Part shown: piece by piece, positions 62,559 through 64,000 of the stretch
How positions within the stretch are numbered: position 1 is the stretch's first letter
Layout of the letters: each line of letters opens with the position of its first letter
Assembly (NCBI RefSeq): GCF_035013185.1
Contig: NZ_JAYGJO010000007.1
Coordinates: 1-64,000 of the forward strand
DNA from: Acerihabitans sp035013185
GTDB taxonomy: Bacteria; Pseudomonadota; Gammaproteobacteria; Enterobacterales; Enterobacteriaceae
Reading direction: 5' to 3'
Length of the DNA stretch: 64,000 nucleotides
The notes under the pieces: generated by a model
The model's input: the letters and a program-made list of their open reading frames with translations, nothing else
Databases searched by the model: none
Told to the model about the DNA's origin: nothing
Made by a program: the position numbers and the translations under genes

Positions 62559-64000
62559 ATGCAGCAGGCAGTGAATTATTTTAATGCATTGAATCGCGAC
62601 TACTTGGCAATCCATACCGCCAAAGAGGATTTGTTCTGGCAGAACTATATGGCCATTGGCGGTCAAGATGTTTCCGAACGTTTTGCTTTGGCCGAGCAGG
62701 CCTATAAACGTTTTATCGCCAATCCCGCCCGTCCGGGGGAAATCCGCAGCCATATCGCGACGCTGGAAACGGCAGTTTCCGGGCGAGATCGTGATGACAC
62801 CCTACATGGTCTGCGCGGCTGGGCACGTTTTTTTGAGTGCAATGTCATTGAAGATCCCGCAGCGCAGGCCTTAATGGATCAGATCATCAAGGTGGAGAAC
62901 GATCTCTACACTCGGCGTAAAACTCTCACGCTCACCCATCTTAACGAGAACGGAGAACGGGTGGCGGCGACGCTGGGGGAATTGCTGACTAATCAGGCCA
63001 ACAATGCTAACGAGGGTTATCGCCAAAGTTCGCAGCACGCCCTGCGTGAATTGGAGCAGTGGCTGCTGCAACAGGGATTCCCACAGTTGGTGAGTCTGCG
63101 CAATCGCTTTGCTCGACAAATGGGCTATCGCAACTATTTTGATTATAAAGTCAATAAAACCGAACGCATGACCCCCGAACAGCTGTTTGCCATTCTGGAC
63201 CGTTTCGAACGGCAAACCCGTACCGGCAACCAGCGCAGCCTGGACGAACTGGCGGCGGAAAAAGGATCGCAGGCACTGCTACCATGGAATATTCGTTATG
63301 CCACCGCCGGTGACGTGACCCGTCAACTGGATCCTTATCTGCCGTTTGCCGAGTCATTGTCCCGCTGGATAAGCAGCTTTAAGCGGCTGCATATCGATTT
63401 CAACGGCGCTCAGCTCCAGCTTGATCTGCTGGTGCGCAAGGACAAATACGAAAATGGATTTATGCATGGTCCGGTAGCACCGTTCTGGCAACAGGATCAG
63501 TGGATACCAGCACGGATTAATTTCACCAGCCTGGCCAAACCCGATCAGACAGGCAGTGGCATCAGTGGTATTAATACCCTGTTCCATGAAGGTGGCCATG
63601 CGGCGCATTTTTCCAATATCCGGCAAAATGCCCCTTGTTTCTCGCAAGAGTTTCCTCCGACCTCCATGGCCTACGCCGAGACGCAGTCAATGTTTTGTGA
63701 CAGCCTGCTCGATGATGCCGACTGGTTGCAACGTTACGCCCTTAACGGCCAAGGCGAGACGCCGCCGGAATCGCTGATTCAGGCTGCCATTGCCGCACGT
63801 CAGCCGATGCGCGCCTTTAATGAGCGGCACATTTTGCTCGTGCCTTATTTTGAATGGGCGCTCTACCAGTGGGATGACGATCGGCTAACCCCGGAAAATA
63901 TCACGGCATTGGCGCGGGAAAATGAACAACGCATTCTTGGTGTCGAAGGCAGCCCGCGTCCAACATTGGCCATCCCCCATCTGTTATCCCAAGACTCCGC
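62559..64000 (+). CDS. M3-family zinc metallopeptidase (oligoendopeptidase-like), 5' part
   Basis: The open frame begins at ATG 62559 behind AAGGAG and runs off the window after 480 codons. The zinc motif HEGGH (residues 343-347, in FHEGGHAAHF) with a glutamate 20-30 residues later (SMAYAETQSM) is that of peptidase family M3. The N-terminal part is helical (YFNALNRDYLAIHTAKEDLFWQNYM in part), as in oligoendopeptidases, which cut short peptides in the cytoplasm. No signal peptide. The C-terminus is not visible, so intactness cannot be judged. Confidence 0.85.
   Translation, partial: MQQAVNYFNALNRDYLAIHTAKEDLFWQNYMAIGGQDVSERFALAEQAYKRFIANPARPGEIRSHIATLETAVSGRDRDDTLHGLRGWARFFECNVIEDPAAQALMDQIIKVENDLYTRRKTLTLTHLNENGERVAATLGELLTNQANNANEGYRQSSQHALRELEQWLLQQGFPQLVSLRNRFARQMGYRNYFDYKVNKTERMTPEQLFAILDRFERQTRTGNQRSLDELAAEKGSQALLPWNIRYATAGDVTRQLDPYLPFAESLSRWISSFKRLHIDFNGAQLQLDLLVRKDKYENGFMHGPVAPFWQQDQWIPARINFTSLAKPDQTGSGISGINTLFHEGGHAAHFSNIRQNAPCFSQEFPPTSMAYAETQSMFCDSLLDDADWLQRYALNGQGETPPESLIQAAIAARQPMRAFNERHILLVPYFEWALYQWDDDRLTPENITALARENEQRILGVEGSPRPTLAIPHLLSQDS

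Overview
The window is a stretch of an Enterobacterales chromosome. Almost every gene has a close full-length E. coli-type counterpart, and several blocks keep the E. coli order: nadA-zitB-ybgS-aroG-gpmA-galMKTE-modFE-acrZ-modABC-ybhA-pgl-ybhB-bioA/bioBFCD-uvrB-ybhK-moaACDE-ybhL, then rhlE-dusC, dld/bglX-osmF-yehYXW and dinG-ybiB. ERIC repeats also fit this order. Lost neighbours (pnuC, moaB, tcyJ, tcyL) and inserted genes argue against E. coli or Salmonella and for another lineage (Sodalis/Pectobacterium/Yersinia-like), but the genus cannot be fixed from the sequence alone. Genes are mostly intact and densely packed, so this is not a strongly decaying endosymbiont genome.

Layout: 0.1-5 kb carries a CMD-family protein, nadA (NAD synthesis, with a NadR-type operator), zitB (zinc efflux), ybgS and aroG (with a TyrR-type box). 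5-10.3 kb carries gpmA and the gal operon, written right to left as galE-galT-galK-galM with a GalR/GalS-type operator. 10.6-18.1 kb is the molybdate block: modF-modE, acrZ, then an inserted unknown gene plus ddlA, then modABC behind a ModE box. 18.2-22.6 kb holds ybhA, pgl, ybhB, a DJ-1/PfpI protein and curA. 22.7-27.7 kb is the biotin locus with a BirA operator between divergent bioA and bioBFCD. 27.9-28.6 kb is an orphan UrtE-like ATPase. uvrB follows with a LexA box and DnaA boxes, then ybhK, then moaACDE behind a Moco riboswitch and a ModE-like site, then ybhL.

36-42 kb: an ERIC tandem array precedes dcyD, followed by tcyN without its permease partners, then rhlE, dusC and a DUF1345 membrane protein. 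42-48 kb is a more variable stretch: two small membrane ORFs, a Bcr/CflA efflux pump, pbpG with a long basic tail, and a GST/GNAT/Gfo-Idh-MocA cluster. 48-57.4 kb carries dld, bglX, idi and the osmF-yehYXW osmoprotectant-type ABC transporter. 57.5-64 kb carries a 34-codon membrane ORF, dinG (LexA box), an AT-rich unknown 289-aa gene separating dinG from ybiB, ybiB, and the 5' part of an M3-family peptidase cut by the window edge.

Themes: the molybdenum genes form one regulatory set (uptake modABC, sensor modE, cofactor synthesis moaACDE, Moco riboswitch). Two SOS genes keep recognisable LexA boxes. No CRISPR array, insertion sequence, prophage, tRNA or rRNA gene was recognised. The strongest candidates for something undescribed are the 289-aa ORF at 60 kb, the duplicated ERIC elements, the 124-aa ORF at 13.7 kb, the 34-aa membrane peptide at 57.5 kb and the degenerate orphan UrtE.
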